From contig JACKDR010000008.1 of NCBI GenBank assembly GCA_020633495.1, positions 62,001-126,000 of the forward strand: a stretch of DNA of 64,000 bases, given 5' to 3'. The translations under genes were made by a program, and so were the position numbers. The notes under the pieces are model-generated. The model did not search any database. It worked only from the letters and a program-made list of their open reading frames with translations, and had not been told where the DNA came from. Every line of letters begins with the position of its first letter. Positions within the stretch are counted from its first letter, which is position 1. Origin of the DNA: Kofleriaceae bacterium (GTDB lineage Bacteria; Myxococcota_A; Polyangia; Haliangiales; Haliangiaceae). Shown here one piece after another: positions 1-9,573 of the stretch.

Positions 1-833
1 GTGTAGTCGACCTTGCCTTCGATGTGGAAGTGGTCGTCGTGCGACTCGGGATCGTTGCGCGGCGTCAGCACGGTGCGGAAACCGCCCGAGTCGTTGAACA
101 GCTGCTCGAGCCGCAGCAGCAGCTCGTTGCCCTTGAGGTAGTCGTCGGCGACCACGGCCTCGTTGCCGGCGGCGTCGATGAACGAGTGACAGTCCATGGC
201 CAGGCCCAGCGCGTGCCGCGACAGCGACTTGCGGCGCTTGCCGTAGACCTGGACCGTGTCGTAGCGGTAGACGCTCGAGAACTTGATCTCGCGCAGGCCC
301 TCCGCGTAGAGCTGCGGCGCGATCCGCGCCAGCTGCAGCGCCAGGTGGCAGTCCATCGTGTGCGGCGGCTTGCGCCACCACGACACCAGCTTGATGCCGC
401 CGATCTCCATGTCGGGCAGGACGATCGGCGTCGCGATCTTCTTGGTCTTCTTGCCGGCCTTCCACTTCACGCCGAGCGCGGTGAGCTCGTCGAGGCAGGC
501 CAGGCCCTCGGCCTTCATCGCGCGGCTCGGCGGCCAGCTCCAGCCCGGCGGCATGTTGGCCTTCTTGACCTCGGCCCGGACCGCCTTGCGGCGCTGCTTC
601 TTGCTCTTCTTCTTGGACCGCCGCGACGACTTCTTCGACGACTTCTTCTTCGACGACTTCTTCGCCTTCGACGACGACTTCGACGACTTCGACGACTTCG
701 ACGACTTCGACGACGACGACGACGAGTCGCCGCTGTCGCGACCGGACCCGGCTTCGGCCGCGATCGCGGTCGTGGCGACGAAGACGGCCGCCAGCAGCAT
801 CAGGGCGGTCACGCGGAGCAGCGAGCGCAGCAT
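1..833 (-). CDS. Secreted extensin-like (M15-type) peptidase, C-terminus off the left edge
   Basis: About 277 residues are visible and the gene continues past base 1. The ATG at 833 opens a signal peptide (MLRSLLRVTALMLLAAVFVA, cut after about residue 26). A very biased Ser/Lys tract follows (about residues 37-80), then a folded domain with the motifs SRHALGLAMD and HDDHFHIE. These are the metal-ligand motifs of the extensin-C/VanY-like M15 fold, found in D,D-carboxypeptidase-like envelope enzymes, so a periplasmic peptidoglycan-processing role is likely. The Ser/Lys linker may contact the wall or teichoic-like polymers (inference). The start is supported by a TAGGCT hexamer 7 nt upstream. 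Substrate specificity cannot be read from the sequence. Confidence 0.8.
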   Translation of the reverse strand, partial: MLRSLLRVTALMLLAAVFVATTAIAAEAGSGRDSGDSSSSSSKSSKSSKSSKSSSKAKKSSKKKSSKKSSRRSKKKSKKQRRKAVRAEVKKANMPPGWSWPPSRAMKAEGLACLDELTALGVKWKAGKKTKKIATPIVLPDMEIGGIKLVSWWRKPPHTMDCHLALQLARIAPQLYAEGLREIKFSSVYRYDTVQVYGKRRKSLSRHALGLAMDCHSFIDAAGNEAVVADDYLKGNELLLRLEQLFNDSGGFRTVLTPRNDPESHDDHFHIEGKVDY

Positions 834-840
834 CGCGGCC

Positions 841-846
841 AGCCTA
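841..846 (-). promoter_or_regulatory. -10 box of the extensin-like gene
   Basis: TAGGCT (overlapped by TATAGG) ends 7 nt before the ATG at 833, so transcription should begin at or next to the start codon. Confidence 0.5.
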
Positions 847-936
847 TACCCCGGCTCGTCGAGCCGGGAGTGAAATACGCTGACACGGGAGTGCCGAACG
901 CCGCCCCTGCGCCTCATCCATGGAACGTCGCCGGTT

Positions 937-942
937 TACGCT
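937..942 (+). promoter_or_regulatory. -10 box of the giant protein gene
   Basis: TACGCT ends 7 nt before ATG 950. The spacing favours the start at 950 over the in-frame ATG at 920, which would place the box inside the gene. Confidence 0.5.
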
Positions 943-949
943 GCCCGCG

Positions 950-3900
950 ATGGACCTGGAGCAGCTCGAAGCCCTCGCCCTCGCCGACGATCGTGACGCC
1001 GTCCTCGCCCAGCTGTTGCCGGGCACCGAAGATCACGACTACTGGCGCGGCGTCCACCTGCAGCACGCCGGCCGCCTCGACGAGGTCGACGATCTGCTCG
1101 CCGGCTGGGCCAAGCGCCACGGCCACGGTCGTGACGCCCACACCCGCCTCGCCCGCCGCCAGCGGCTGCTGCGCGCCGGCGCCTCGCCCGCCGAGCACGC
1201 CGACGCGATCCGGTTCGAGGTCGGGCTCGCGCTCGACGATCAGGCCGAGGCCGAGGCCGCGGCGCAGCGGCTGCCGACCGCGCTCGACCCGGCGCTGATC
1301 GACGCCGCGGCGCTGGTGCGCGACGCGCTCGGCCGCGCCTCCGATCTGTCGTACGTCACCGACGACGCGCTCGCCGACCTGGTCCTCGACGGCGTCGCGC
1401 TGTCGACCAGCCAGCGCCGTCACCTGCTGCAGCGCCTCGGCCGCGCCAACCTGGCCGGCCTGGTCGCGCTGATCGCCGCCGATCTCGACGAGCGCTCGTC
1501 GCCGCGGTTCGGCCAGCTCGCGGTCCACCGCTGGCTGACCCTGGCCCAGCTCGAGGAGCTCGCGACCCTGCGCCCGGCGCTGCAGAGCGACGCCGGCTGG
1601 GTCGACGCCGTGCTGGCGCGGCTGCGGCCACCGGCGCACGTCGAGTGGCAGCACGACCTCGCGGCCCGCGCCGCCCACCTCGATCACCTGTGGCAGTTCG
1701 CCGCCGAGCTGGGCCCGGCGTTCGCGACCCTCAAGGCGACGATCCTCTACCACCGCCTCGACGTCGATCGCCGGCGCGGCGCCCTCGACGACGCCGCGCG
1801 CGCCCGGCTGCTGACCTACCTGGCGCTGCCGCGCCGGGTCGGCTACGTCGACCCGGCCTGGCTGCGCCGCTTCAGCGGCGACCAGGTCGCGCAGCCCGGC
1901 GCCGCGATCGACGCCGCCGGCCTGGCCGCGATCGGCGACGACGAGCCGCTGGTCCGCGAGCTGCTCGAGCACTTCCTCGCCACCGACGACGGCGACGATC
2001 TGGCCCGCCACCTCCGCAGCGACTGGGTCGACGAGGTGCGCGCGGTGGCGCGGCTGCTCGCCGGCGCCGCCGACCCCGATCGCTGGGCCGCGGTGCTGGG
2101 GCCGAGCAAGCTGGCGGCGCTGCGCGACCGCGTCGACATCGAGCTGACCGCCCGCAACCCCGAGGTGTGGGCCGCCGACGCGCCGGTCGTCCTCGAGGTC
2201 GACGTCAAGAACGTGCCGCGCCTGACCGTCAAGGTCTTCCGCATCGACGCGGTCGCGTACTTCCTGGCCCGCGGCCGCGAGGTCGACACCAGCCTCGATC
2301 TCGACGGCATGGTCGCCGGCGACGAGTCGGTGATCACCAGCGACGAGCCGCCGATGCGGCGGCAGCGCCGGCGCCTCGAGCTGGCCGGCTGCGCCCGCCC
2401 CGGCACCTACGTCGTCGAGCTGATCGGCAACGGCCGGTCGAGCCGCGCGCTGGTCCGCAAGGGCGGCCTGCGCCACACCGTGCGGGTCGGCGCCGCCGGC
2501 CCGGTGGTCCGGGTCCACGACGAGGCCGGGCGCCCGGTGCCCGACGCCCGGCTGTGGCTCGGCGGCCGCGAGCTGACGCCGCGCGACGACGGCGCCATCA
2601 CGGTGCCGTTCTCGACCCACCCGCAGGCGGCGCCGATCCTGCTGGTCCACGGCGACGTCACCAGCCGCGAGGTCCTCGACCACCCGGCCGAGAGCTACCA
2701 CTTCGCCGCCGGGCTGCACCTCGAGCGCGAGGGCCTGGTCGCCGGCAAGCCGGCGCGGGTGCTGGTGCGCCCGCTGCTCACCGTCGCCGGCTGGCCGGCG
2801 CCGGTGGCGCTGATCCAGGATCCCCGGGTCGAGCTGACCGTCACCGATCTGGCCGGGACGTCGTCGAGCAAGCAGCAGCCGGTGACGCTGCGCGACGACG
2901 GCGAGACCGTCGTCGAGCTGCAGGTCCCCGAGGACGCGGCGCGGATCGCGGTCGCGGTGCGCGGCCGGGTCCGGATCGCCTCGACCCAGCAGGACCTCGA
3001 CGTCGTCGATCAGGTCGAGGCCGAGCTGGCGCTGATCCACCGCGGCGCCCACACCGAGGCGATGCACCTCGCCGCCACCGCCGACGGCCACGCCCTGGCG
3101 CTGCTCGGCAAGACCGGCGAGCCGCGGGCGGCGCGCGCGCTGGGCCTGCAGCTCCACCACCGCGCGGTCACGTTCGACGTCGCGGTCACGCTCGAGACCG
3201 ACGCCCGCGGCCAGATCGCGCTGGGCGCGCTGCCCGGCGTCGATCGCGTGATCGCGCGCCTGCCGTCGGGGCTGCAGCAGCAGTGGTGGCTCGACGTCCC
3301 GGTCGAGGTGCCGCGCGCGATCCACGCCGTCGCCGGGGCCGCGATCACGGTGCCGGCGCCACGCGGCCTCGCCGACGACGCCGCCGCCGCGCTGCCGCGG
3401 TGGCTGGCGCTGGTCGAGCTGCGCGACGCCGCGGTGATCCGCGACGTCACCGATCACGTCGGCGTCGACGCCGGCGCGCTGGTGATCCGCGACCTGCCGG
3501 CCGGCCGCTACGCGCTGGTCGCGCGCGGCCTGGCGCCGGTCCTGCTCGAGGTCGTCCCCGGCGACGCGATCGTCGCCGACGGCTGGGCCGCCAGCGGCCC
3601 GCGCGACGTCGAGCTGACCCCGCCGCTGCCGCTGGTGCGCACGCTCGCCGCCGACGCCACCCACCTGACCGTGCGGGTGTCCGACGCCGGGCCGCACACC
3701 CGCGTCCACCTGATCGCGACCCGCTACCGCCCCGACGGCGCGCTGCCGCGGACCCTGGGCCGGGCGCCGCGCGACCGCGGCGCCGCGGCCTGGCAGGCGC
3801 CGCGCTCCCACTACGTCTCGGGCCGCGACCTCGGCGACGAGTACCGCTACGTCCTCGACCGGCGCACCGCGCCGCGCCGGCCGGGCACGCTGCTCGAGCG

Positions 3901-4201
3901 CCCCGGGCTGCTGCTCAACCCGTGGGCGCTGCGCACGACGTCGACGTCGATCCAGGAGGCCGCCACCGGCGGCGGCTACGGCGGCTCGCCGCCGCGCCCG
4001 GCGCGCGCCCGGCCCCGGTCGCGCGGCCGACCCCGCAGGGCGCGGCCAGCGCCGCCGCGTTCCCGACCCTCGACTTCCTGGCCGCGCCGGCGCCGGTGCT
4101 CGCCAACCTGCGCCCCGACGACGACGGCGTCATCCGGGTCGCGCTCGCCGACCTCGGCGCCGCCCAGCACGTCCGCGCGATCGTCGTCGATCCGGCGCTG
4201 A
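950..4201 (+). CDS. Giant protein with alpha-2-macroglobulin-like domains, N-terminal part (frame lost near 4000)
   Basis: N-terminal ~1020 residues of a protein that was probably ~2080 aa. No signal peptide is evident. Residues 1-~390 are helical and leucine/alanine rich. From about residue 400 there are beta-sandwich-like stretches (LTVKVFRIDAVAYF, RPGTYVVEL, a segment with GRPVPDARLWLGGRELTP) resembling macroglobulin domains. I see no CxEQ thioester motif. The meaningful frame ends in the linker around 3985-4015; the ORF then runs out of frame, Arg/Pro rich, to 4201. The natural continuation lies one frame over, consistent with loss of one base. In-frame ATG 920 is an alternative start. 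Family assignment is tentative; function unknown. Confidence 0.6.
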   Translation: MDLEQLEALALADDRDAVLAQLLPGTEDHDYWRGVHLQHAGRLDEVDDLLAGWAKRHGHGRDAHTRLARRQRLLRAGASPAEHADAIRFEVGLALDDQAEAEAAAQRLPTALDPALIDAAALVRDALGRASDLSYVTDDALADLVLDGVALSTSQRRHLLQRLGRANLAGLVALIAADLDERSSPRFGQLAVHRWLTLAQLEELATLRPALQSDAGWVDAVLARLRPPAHVEWQHDLAARAAHLDHLWQFAAELGPAFATLKATILYHRLDVDRRRGALDDAARARLLTYLALPRRVGYVDPAWLRRFSGDQVAQPGAAIDAAGLAAIGDDEPLVRELLEHFLATDDGDDLARHLRSDWVDEVRAVARLLAGAADPDRWAAVLGPSKLAALRDRVDIELTARNPEVWAADAPVVLEVDVKNVPRLTVKVFRIDAVAYFLARGREVDTSLDLDGMVAGDESVITSDEPPMRRQRRRLELAGCARPGTYVVELIGNGRSSRALVRKGGLRHTVRVGAAGPVVRVHDEAGRPVPDARLWLGGRELTPRDDGAITVPFSTHPQAAPILLVHGDVTSREVLDHPAESYHFAAGLHLEREGLVAGKPARVLVRPLLTVAGWPAPVALIQDPRVELTVTDLAGTSSSKQQPVTLRDDGETVVELQVPEDAARIAVAVRGRVRIASTQQDLDVVDQVEAELALIHRGAHTEAMHLAATADGHALALLGKTGEPRAARALGLQLHHRAVTFDVAVTLETDARGQIALGALPGVDRVIARLPSGLQQQWWLDVPVEVPRAIHAVAGAAITVPAPRGLADDAAAALPRWLALVELRDAAVIRDVTDHVGVDAGALVIRDLPAGRYALVARGLAPVLLEVVPGDAIVADGWAASGPRDVELTPPLPLVRTLAADATHLTVRVSDAGPHTRVHLIATRYRPDGALPRTLGRAPRDRGAAAWQAPRSHYVSGRDLGDEYRYVLDRRTAPRRPGTLLERPGLLLNPWALRTTSTSIQEAATGGGYGGSPPRPARARPRSRGRPRRARPAPPRSRPSTSWPRRRRCSPTCAPTTTASSGSRSPTSAPPSTSARSSSIRR

Positions 4202-7200
4202 CGTCGATCGCCGAGCTGCGCCTGCCGCGCCGCGACGCGCCGCCGCGCGATCGCCGGCTCAAGAACGCGCTCGACCCGGCGCGCCACCTCGCCGAGGATC
4301 GCCGGGTCGAGGGCCTGCCCGCCGGCGCCGCGGTCGTCGTCGAGGACGTCGCGTCCGGCAAGCTCGAGCTGGTCGACACGGTCGCGCGCGCCCACCAGCT
4401 GCTGCTGACGCTCGGCGCCGACGGCGCGCTGCGCGAGCTCGGGTTCGTCACGACCTGGCACAAGCTGTCCGACGCCGAGCGCCGCGCCCGCTACGCCAGG
4501 TACGCGTGCCACGAGCTGCACCTGTTCCTGCGCTTCAAGGATCCGGCGTTCTTCGCCGCGGTGGTCAAGCCGTACCTGGCCCACAAGCGCGACAAGACCT
4601 TCCTCGATCGCTGGCTGCTCGACGACGACGTCTCGGCCTGGCTGGAGCCGTGGGCGTTCGGGCGGCTCAACGCGCTCGAGCGCATCCTGCTGGCGCGCGC
4701 GGTCGCGCCGGCCCGCGCCTCGGTGACCCGGCTGCTCGGCGACGCCGTCGACCTGATCCCGCCGGATCCCGAGGGCGACGCCCGCCTGGTCGACACCCTG
4801 CTCGGCGCGTCCGCGCTCGAGGGCGGCGGCGTCGCCGCCCAGGCCATGCCCCAGGAGGCCGACGAGCTGTTCGACATGGAGGACCACGGGGTCGAGGAGG
4901 AGGAGGCCAAGGAGTACGACGCGGCCCCCGCCAAGAAGGCCAAGGGCCGCAGCCGCGCCGCCAAGCTGGACAGCTTCGGCGGCCCGCCCGGCGGTGCGCC
5001 GATGCCACCGCCGCCGGCCGCGCCGATGATGGCGATGCCGATGGCGGAGGCCTCCGCGACCCTCGCCGGCGGCTACGCCGGCGACTTCGACGACGCCATC
5101 GCCGATCTCGCCGAGCGCGAGCGCGCCGAGCCGCTGTACCGCGGCGCCGACAAGACCCAGGAGTGGGCCGAGTCGAACTGGTGGCACCGTCGCGTCGAGG
5201 ACGCCGGCCCCGAGCTGATCGAGCCCAACCGGTTCTGGCGCGACCTCGCCCGTCACGACGACGGCGACGGCCCGTTCCTGTCGCCGCACCTCGGCGAGTG
5301 CACCGGCAGCTTCGCCGAGGCGATGTGCGCGCTCGCGGTCCTCGACCTGCCGTTCGTCGCCGGCGCCCACGCGATCGCCGTCGACGATCGCCGGCTGACC
5401 CTGACCGCGGCCAGCCACGCGCTGGTGGCGCGGACCCGCATCGCCGAGGTCGCGGCCGGCGCCGAGCGGTCGCCGATCCTGGTCGGCCAGAGCTACTTCC
5501 GCGCCGACGATCGCTGGGAGTGGGACGGCGCCGAGCAGCGCGAGAAGTACGTCACCGGCGAGCTGCTGGTCGGCGTCGTCTACCAGTGCCAGGTCGTGGT
5601 CACCAACCCGACCAGCGCCCAGCAGCGGCTCGCGGTCCTGCTGCAGATCCCGCGCGGCGCGATGCCGGTCGACAGCGGGTTCGTGACCCGCACCGTGCAC
5701 CTGCACCTGTCGCCGTACGGCACCCAGTCGCTCGAGTACGCCTTCTACTTCCCGTTCGGCGGCACCTGGCCGCACTACCCGGCCCACGTCACCCGCGACG
5801 GCGTCCTGCTCGCCGCGGCGCCGGCGACCGAGCTGATCGTGGTCAAGGAGCTCGGCGCCGGCGACGTCGGGTCGTGGGCGCACGTGTCGCAGCACGGCTC
5901 CACCGACGACGTCCTCGCCTTCCTCGACCGCGCCAACCTGGGCCGCCTCGACCTGGGCCGGATCGCGTGGCGGATGCGCGACCGCAACGCGTTCACGCTG
6001 ATCACCGGGCTGTTGACCCGGCGCCACGCCTACGCCGACCGGCTGTGGGCGTACGCGCTGCGCCACGGCGATCGCGACCGCATCGCCGAGTGGCTGCGCC
6101 ACCAGGACGGCTACGTGCGCCCGGCCGGGCCCGTCCTCGACGGCGCGATCGTCGACCTCGATCCGGTGACCCGCGGCTGGTACCAGCACCTCGAGTACGC
6201 GCCGCTGGTCAACGCCCGCGCCCACCAGCTCGGCGCCCGCCGCCGCATCCTCAACGACGCGCTGGGCGCCCAGTACCGCGCGTTCCTCGAGGTGGTCGCG
6301 CACCGCGCCCGCGCCGGCGCCGGCGACCTGCTGGCCGCCGCCCACTACCTGTTCTGCCTCGACCGCGTCGACGACGCCCTCGCCGCCCTCGACCGCGTCG
6401 ACGCCGAGGCGGTGCCGTCGCGGCTGCAGCATGCCTACCTGGCGGCCTACGCAGCGTGCGTGCGCGGCGATCTCGACGCCGCGCGCGCCCTGGCGACCCC
6501 GTGGCGCGACCACCCGGTCGACCGCTGGCGGCACCGCTTCGTCGCGCTGCTGGCGATGCTCGACGAGGCCGGCGGCGCCGACGCCGCGGTCGCGGTCGAT
6601 CCCGACAGCCGCGACCAGCGCATGGCCGAGGCCGCGGCGCGCCAGCCGTCGATCGACGTCGCGATCGAGGGCGGGCAGGTCGTGCTGCAGCACCACGCCC
6701 TCACCGGCTGCCAGCTGCGGTTCTTCCAGATGGACATCGAGCTGCTGTTCTCGCGCCAGCCGTTCGTCCAGGGCGACGTCGAGCGGTTCTCGTTCATCGA
6801 GCCCGGCCACGTCGTCGAGGTCGCGCTCGACGGCACCGGCCGCACCACCGTGCCGCTGCCGGCGGCGCTGCGCGGCGCCAACCTGGTGGTCGAAGCGGTC
6901 GCGCCCGGGCTGCGCCGCGCCGTCGCCCACTACGCCCACGACCTCGCGGTGCAGCTGTCGCACCAGTACGGCCAGCTCCGGGTGGTGCGGGCGTCGAGCC
7001 AGGCGGCGCTGCCGGCGACCTACGTCAAGGTCTACGGCCGCCAGCGCGGCGGCGCGGTGACCTTCTTCAAGGACGGCTACACCGACGTCCGCGGCCGCTT
7101 CGACTACGCGACGCTGTCGACCGACGATCTCGACCGGGTCGAGCGCTTCGCGATCCTGGTGGTCGCCGACGACGCCGGCGCGACCGTGCTCGAGGCCGCG

Positions 7201-7215
7201 CCGCCGCCGCGGTAG
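4003..7215 (+). CDS. Giant protein with alpha-2-macroglobulin-like domains, C-terminal part of the same gene
   Basis: Continues the preceding gene after a frame change near 4000 (a GTG at 4096 is the first plausible independent start). The Pro/Ala linker (PAPVARPTPQGAAS) leads into a beta-rich domain, then a low-complexity acidic and Met/Pro linker around 4840-5060. A conserved-looking domain with WEWDGAEQREKYVTGELL, PFGGTWPHYPAH and LSPYGTQSLEYAFYFPFGG follows, then a helical repeat region (about 5900-6600) and a C-terminal beta domain that includes YVKVYGRQ and GGAVTFFKDGYTDVRGRFDY. The last part resembles a bait-free macroglobulin C-terminus in texture only. It ends 16 nt from the convergent transporter gene. 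I recognise no catalytic motif and assign no function. Confidence 0.6.
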   Translation, partial: ARPAPVARPTPQGAASAAAFPTLDFLAAPAPVLANLRPDDDGVIRVALADLGAAQHVRAIVVDPALTSIAELRLPRRDAPPRDRRLKNALDPARHLAEDRRVEGLPAGAAVVVEDVASGKLELVDTVARAHQLLLTLGADGALRELGFVTTWHKLSDAERRARYARYACHELHLFLRFKDPAFFAAVVKPYLAHKRDKTFLDRWLLDDDVSAWLEPWAFGRLNALERILLARAVAPARASVTRLLGDAVDLIPPDPEGDARLVDTLLGASALEGGGVAAQAMPQEADELFDMEDHGVEEEEAKEYDAAPAKKAKGRSRAAKLDSFGGPPGGAPMPPPPAAPMMAMPMAEASATLAGGYAGDFDDAIADLAERERAEPLYRGADKTQEWAESNWWHRRVEDAGPELIEPNRFWRDLARHDDGDGPFLSPHLGECTGSFAEAMCALAVLDLPFVAGAHAIAVDDRRLTLTAASHALVARTRIAEVAAGAERSPILVGQSYFRADDRWEWDGAEQREKYVTGELLVGVVYQCQVVVTNPTSAQQRLAVLLQIPRGAMPVDSGFVTRTVHLHLSPYGTQSLEYAFYFPFGGTWPHYPAHVTRDGVLLAAAPATELIVVKELGAGDVGSWAHVSQHGSTDDVLAFLDRANLGRLDLGRIAWRMRDRNAFTLITGLLTRRHAYADRLWAYALRHGDRDRIAEWLRHQDGYVRPAGPVLDGAIVDLDPVTRGWYQHLEYAPLVNARAHQLGARRRILNDALGAQYRAFLEVVAHRARAGAGDLLAAAHYLFCLDRVDDALAALDRVDAEAVPSRLQHAYLAAYAACVRGDLDAARALATPWRDHPVDRWRHRFVALLAMLDEAGGADAAVAVDPDSRDQRMAEAAARQPSIDVAIEGGQVVLQHHALTGCQLRFFQMDIELLFSRQPFVQGDVERFSFIEPGHVVEVALDGTGRTTVPLPAALRGANLVVEAVAPGLRRAVAHYAHDLAVQLSHQYGQLRVVRASSQAALPATYVKVYGRQRGGAVTFFKDGYTDVRGRFDYATLSTDDLDRVERFAILVVADDAGATVLEAAPPPR

Positions 7216-7231
7216 CCGGCGCGGCCGTCGC

Positions 7232-9061
7232 TCAGGACGCCGGCGCCGCCGCCGGCGAGCCCGCGGCGCCGCCGCCGCGGGCGTCGTGGACGATCGCCAT
7301 GCTGATCGCGGTCTCGACGTCGGGCGCGATCGCCATCTTGCCGGGCACCCGCTTGATGCCGGCGCGCTCGAGGAGGTCGGCGACGTCGGGCTGCAGCGCC
7401 GCCAGGATGACCTTGCGGTCGGAGCGGTGCAGGCGATCGAGGATGGTCTCGAACGCGACCAGCCCGGTCGCGTCCATGACCGGCACGGCGCGCATCGAGA
7501 TGATCACGACCGTGGTGTCGCTGTGGATGGTCTCGAGCGCGTCCATCGCGCTCTTGGCGGCGCCGAAGAACATCGGCCCGGCGATCTCGTAGAGCCGGAC
7601 CCCGACCGGCAGGTCGAACTCCTTGTGGGTGGCGGTGTCGAGCTTGACCTGGGTCAGCACCGCCATGCGCCGCATGAACAAGAGCGCCGCCAGGACCACG
7701 CCGACCGACACCGCGATCACCATGTCGAAGAAGACGGTCAGGCCGAAGCAGGTCAGCAGCACCATGACGTCGCTGCGCGGCGCGGTGCGGACCAGGCGCG
7801 CGAAGTGGCGCGCCTCCGACATGTTCTTGGCGACGACCAGCAGGAGCGCGGCCATCGCCGCCATCGGCAGGTACGACACCAGCGGCGCCAGCGCGATCGT
7901 GCAGGCGAGGACGAAGACCGCGTGGATCGTCGCGGCGAACGGCGAGCGCGCGCCGGCGCGGATGTTGGTGGCGGTGCGGGCCAGCGCGCCGGTGGCGGGG
8001 ATGCCGCCGAAGAACGGGCACACGATGTTGGCCAGGCCCAGGGCGATCAGCTCCGAGTTGGGGTCGTGCTTGGAGCCGCACATGCCGTCCGCGACCACCG
8101 CCGCCATCAGCGACTCGATCGCGCCGAGCACGGCGATCGCGAACGCCGACGGCAGCAGCGCCTTGATCATCGGGAAGCTGAGCGTGAACGACACGCCGCC
8201 CGGGTCCGGGGTCGCCCACGGCAGGCCGGGCAGCGGCGGCAGCGGCGGGATGCCGCTGACCGCCTCGCCGTCGATCAGGGTCTTGAACTTGGAGCCGATC
8301 GTCGCGACGTGGAAGCCCTCGATCACCTGGCCGAGGATCCACGCCGCCAGCGACGCCGCGACCAGCGCCAGCAGCGGCGCCGGGATCTTCTTGATGACGC
8401 GCGGCAGGCCGATCAGCAGCGCCAGCGTGAACGCGGCGATCGCGACATCCCAGCGGCTGACGTCGGGCAGCGCGGCGCCGACCGAGCGGACGTAGTCGAA
8501 GACGCCGTCGGAGGCGGCGGCCTTGCCGCCCATGAGGGCGTGCGGATCGACGCCGAGCAGGCCCTTGAGCTGCAGCACCGCGATCACCAGCGCGATGCCG
8601 GCGGTGAACCCGGTGGTCACCGGGTGCGGGATGAACTCCATGAGCTTGCCCAGGCGGGCCAGCCCCATCAGCACGAGGATGATGCCGGCCATCATGCCGG
8701 CGACGAGCAGCCCGGGCAGGCCGAAGTCGCGGACCACCGGCAGCAGGATCACGACGAACGCCGCGGTCGGCCCGGTGACCTGGACCCGCGTGCCGCCGAG
8801 GAGCGACACGATGATGCCCGCGATGATCGCGGTGTACAGGCCGTGCTGCGGCGGCACGCCGGACGCGATCGCCAGCGCCATCGACAGCGGCAGCGCGACG
8901 ACGCCGACGACGAGGCCGGCCATCAGGTCGGCGCGGAAGTCGACCGCGTGGTAGCCCTCCTTGAGGCGCGACCGCAGGCCGTAGGCGAGCTGATCCTTGA
9001 TCCCCGCGGCGACGGCGAGCTGTGCGCGGAGCGCATCGGTGAGCTCGTCGACGTACCGCAT
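7232..9061 (-). CDS. SulP-family anion/dicarboxylate transporter with C-terminal STAS domain
   Basis: 609 aa, the usual length for bacterial SulP carriers of the DauA/YchM group. The membrane domain (about residues 40-440) carries the family signatures ADLMAGLVVGVVALPLSMAL, GVPPQHGLYTAI, TGPTAAFVVIL and GGIPATGALARTATNIRAGA. A cytosolic STAS domain follows (about 470-590) with VPVMDATGLVAFE. The product is an inner-membrane importer of sulfate, bicarbonate or C4-dicarboxylates; substrate cannot be told apart by sequence alone. The start is backed by a purine-rich Shine-Dalgarno (AAGGAAGGGG) about 8 nt upstream of ATG 9061. It is convergent with the giant protein gene and divergent from yjbQ. 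Confidence 0.92.
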   Translation of the reverse strand: MRYVDELTDALRAQLAVAAGIKDQLAYGLRSRLKEGYHAVDFRADLMAGLVVGVVALPLSMALAIASGVPPQHGLYTAIIAGIIVSLLGGTRVQVTGPTAAFVVILLPVVRDFGLPGLLVAGMMAGIILVLMGLARLGKLMEFIPHPVTTGFTAGIALVIAVLQLKGLLGVDPHALMGGKAAASDGVFDYVRSVGAALPDVSRWDVAIAAFTLALLIGLPRVIKKIPAPLLALVAASLAAWILGQVIEGFHVATIGSKFKTLIDGEAVSGIPPLPPLPGLPWATPDPGGVSFTLSFPMIKALLPSAFAIAVLGAIESLMAAVVADGMCGSKHDPNSELIALGLANIVCPFFGGIPATGALARTATNIRAGARSPFAATIHAVFVLACTIALAPLVSYLPMAAMAALLLVVAKNMSEARHFARLVRTAPRSDVMVLLTCFGLTVFFDMVIAVSVGVVLAALLFMRRMAVLTQVKLDTATHKEFDLPVGVRLYEIAGPMFFGAAKSAMDALETIHSDTTVVIISMRAVPVMDATGLVAFETILDRLHRSDRKVILAALQPDVADLLERAGIKRVPGKMAIAPDVETAISMAIVHDARGGGAAGSPAAAPAS

Positions 9062-9144
9062 GGATCGGTGCCCCTTCCTTTATCAAACCGGCCCGCCGAA
9101 GTCACGAAATCCCGGCGCCACGACGCGCGTCGCGCCGCGCGCAG

Positions 9145-9150
9145 TACCAT
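9145..9150 (+). promoter_or_regulatory. -10 box of the yjbQ-like gene
   Basis: TACCAT ends 9 nt before ATG 9160; no ribosome binding site lies between. Confidence 0.4.
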
Positions 9151-9159
9151 CGCGGCGAC

Positions 9160-9573
9160 ATGGCCACGCGCACCAGCTTCGAGGTCGCGACCCGCGGCCG
9201 CGGCACCTACGACATCACGCGGGAGGTCCAGGCGGCGGTGGCGCGCGCCGGCGACGGCGACGGCCTGGCCCACGTCTTCGTCCACCACACCAGCGCGTCG
9301 GTGATCCTGTGCGAGAACGCCGACCCGTCGGTGCGCCACGATCTCGAGACCTACTTCGCGCGGCTGGTGCCCGACGGCGACCCGCGGTTCAGCCACGACG
9401 CCGAGGGCGACGACGACATGCCCGCCCACGTCCGCACGGTGCTGACCGCGAGCGCGGTCACCGTGCCGGTGGCGCGCGGCCGCGCCGACCTCGGCACCTG
9501 GCAGGGCATCTACCTGTGGGAGCACCGGACCGCGCCGCACCGGCGCCGGGTCACGGTGACGGTGCTGGCGTGA
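9160..9573 (+). CDS. YjbQ/UPF0047 family protein (secondary thiamine-phosphate synthase type)
   Basis: 137 aa, the full family length. The signatures are FVHHTSASVILCENADPSVR (the conserved HTSA segment), DDDMPAHVRTVLT and TWQGIYLWEH with conserved His and Glu positions. Members form a small beta-barrel trimer; some have weak thiamine-phosphate synthase activity, and the true role is uncertain in most organisms. The TGA stop overlaps the GTG start of the next gene by three bases, so the two are probably cotranslated. Confidence 0.88.
   Translation: MATRTSFEVATRGRGTYDITREVQAAVARAGDGDGLAHVFVHHTSASVILCENADPSVRHDLETYFARLVPDGDPRFSHDAEGDDDMPAHVRTVLTASAVTVPVARGRADLGTWQGIYLWEHRTAPHRRRVTVTVLA

Noticed and set aside
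914..3811. 965-aa minus-strand ORF opposite the giant protein gene
   Set aside because: Arg/Gly/Asp-rich with no domain; a shadow of high-GC third-position bias, as are 3976-6963 and 22241-25096 on the minus strand.
1645..4000. Frame-1 reading as a coding N-terminus of the 7215 ORF
   Set aside because: Arg/Pro/Gly-only sequence before about 4000; the real frame there is the one starting at 950.
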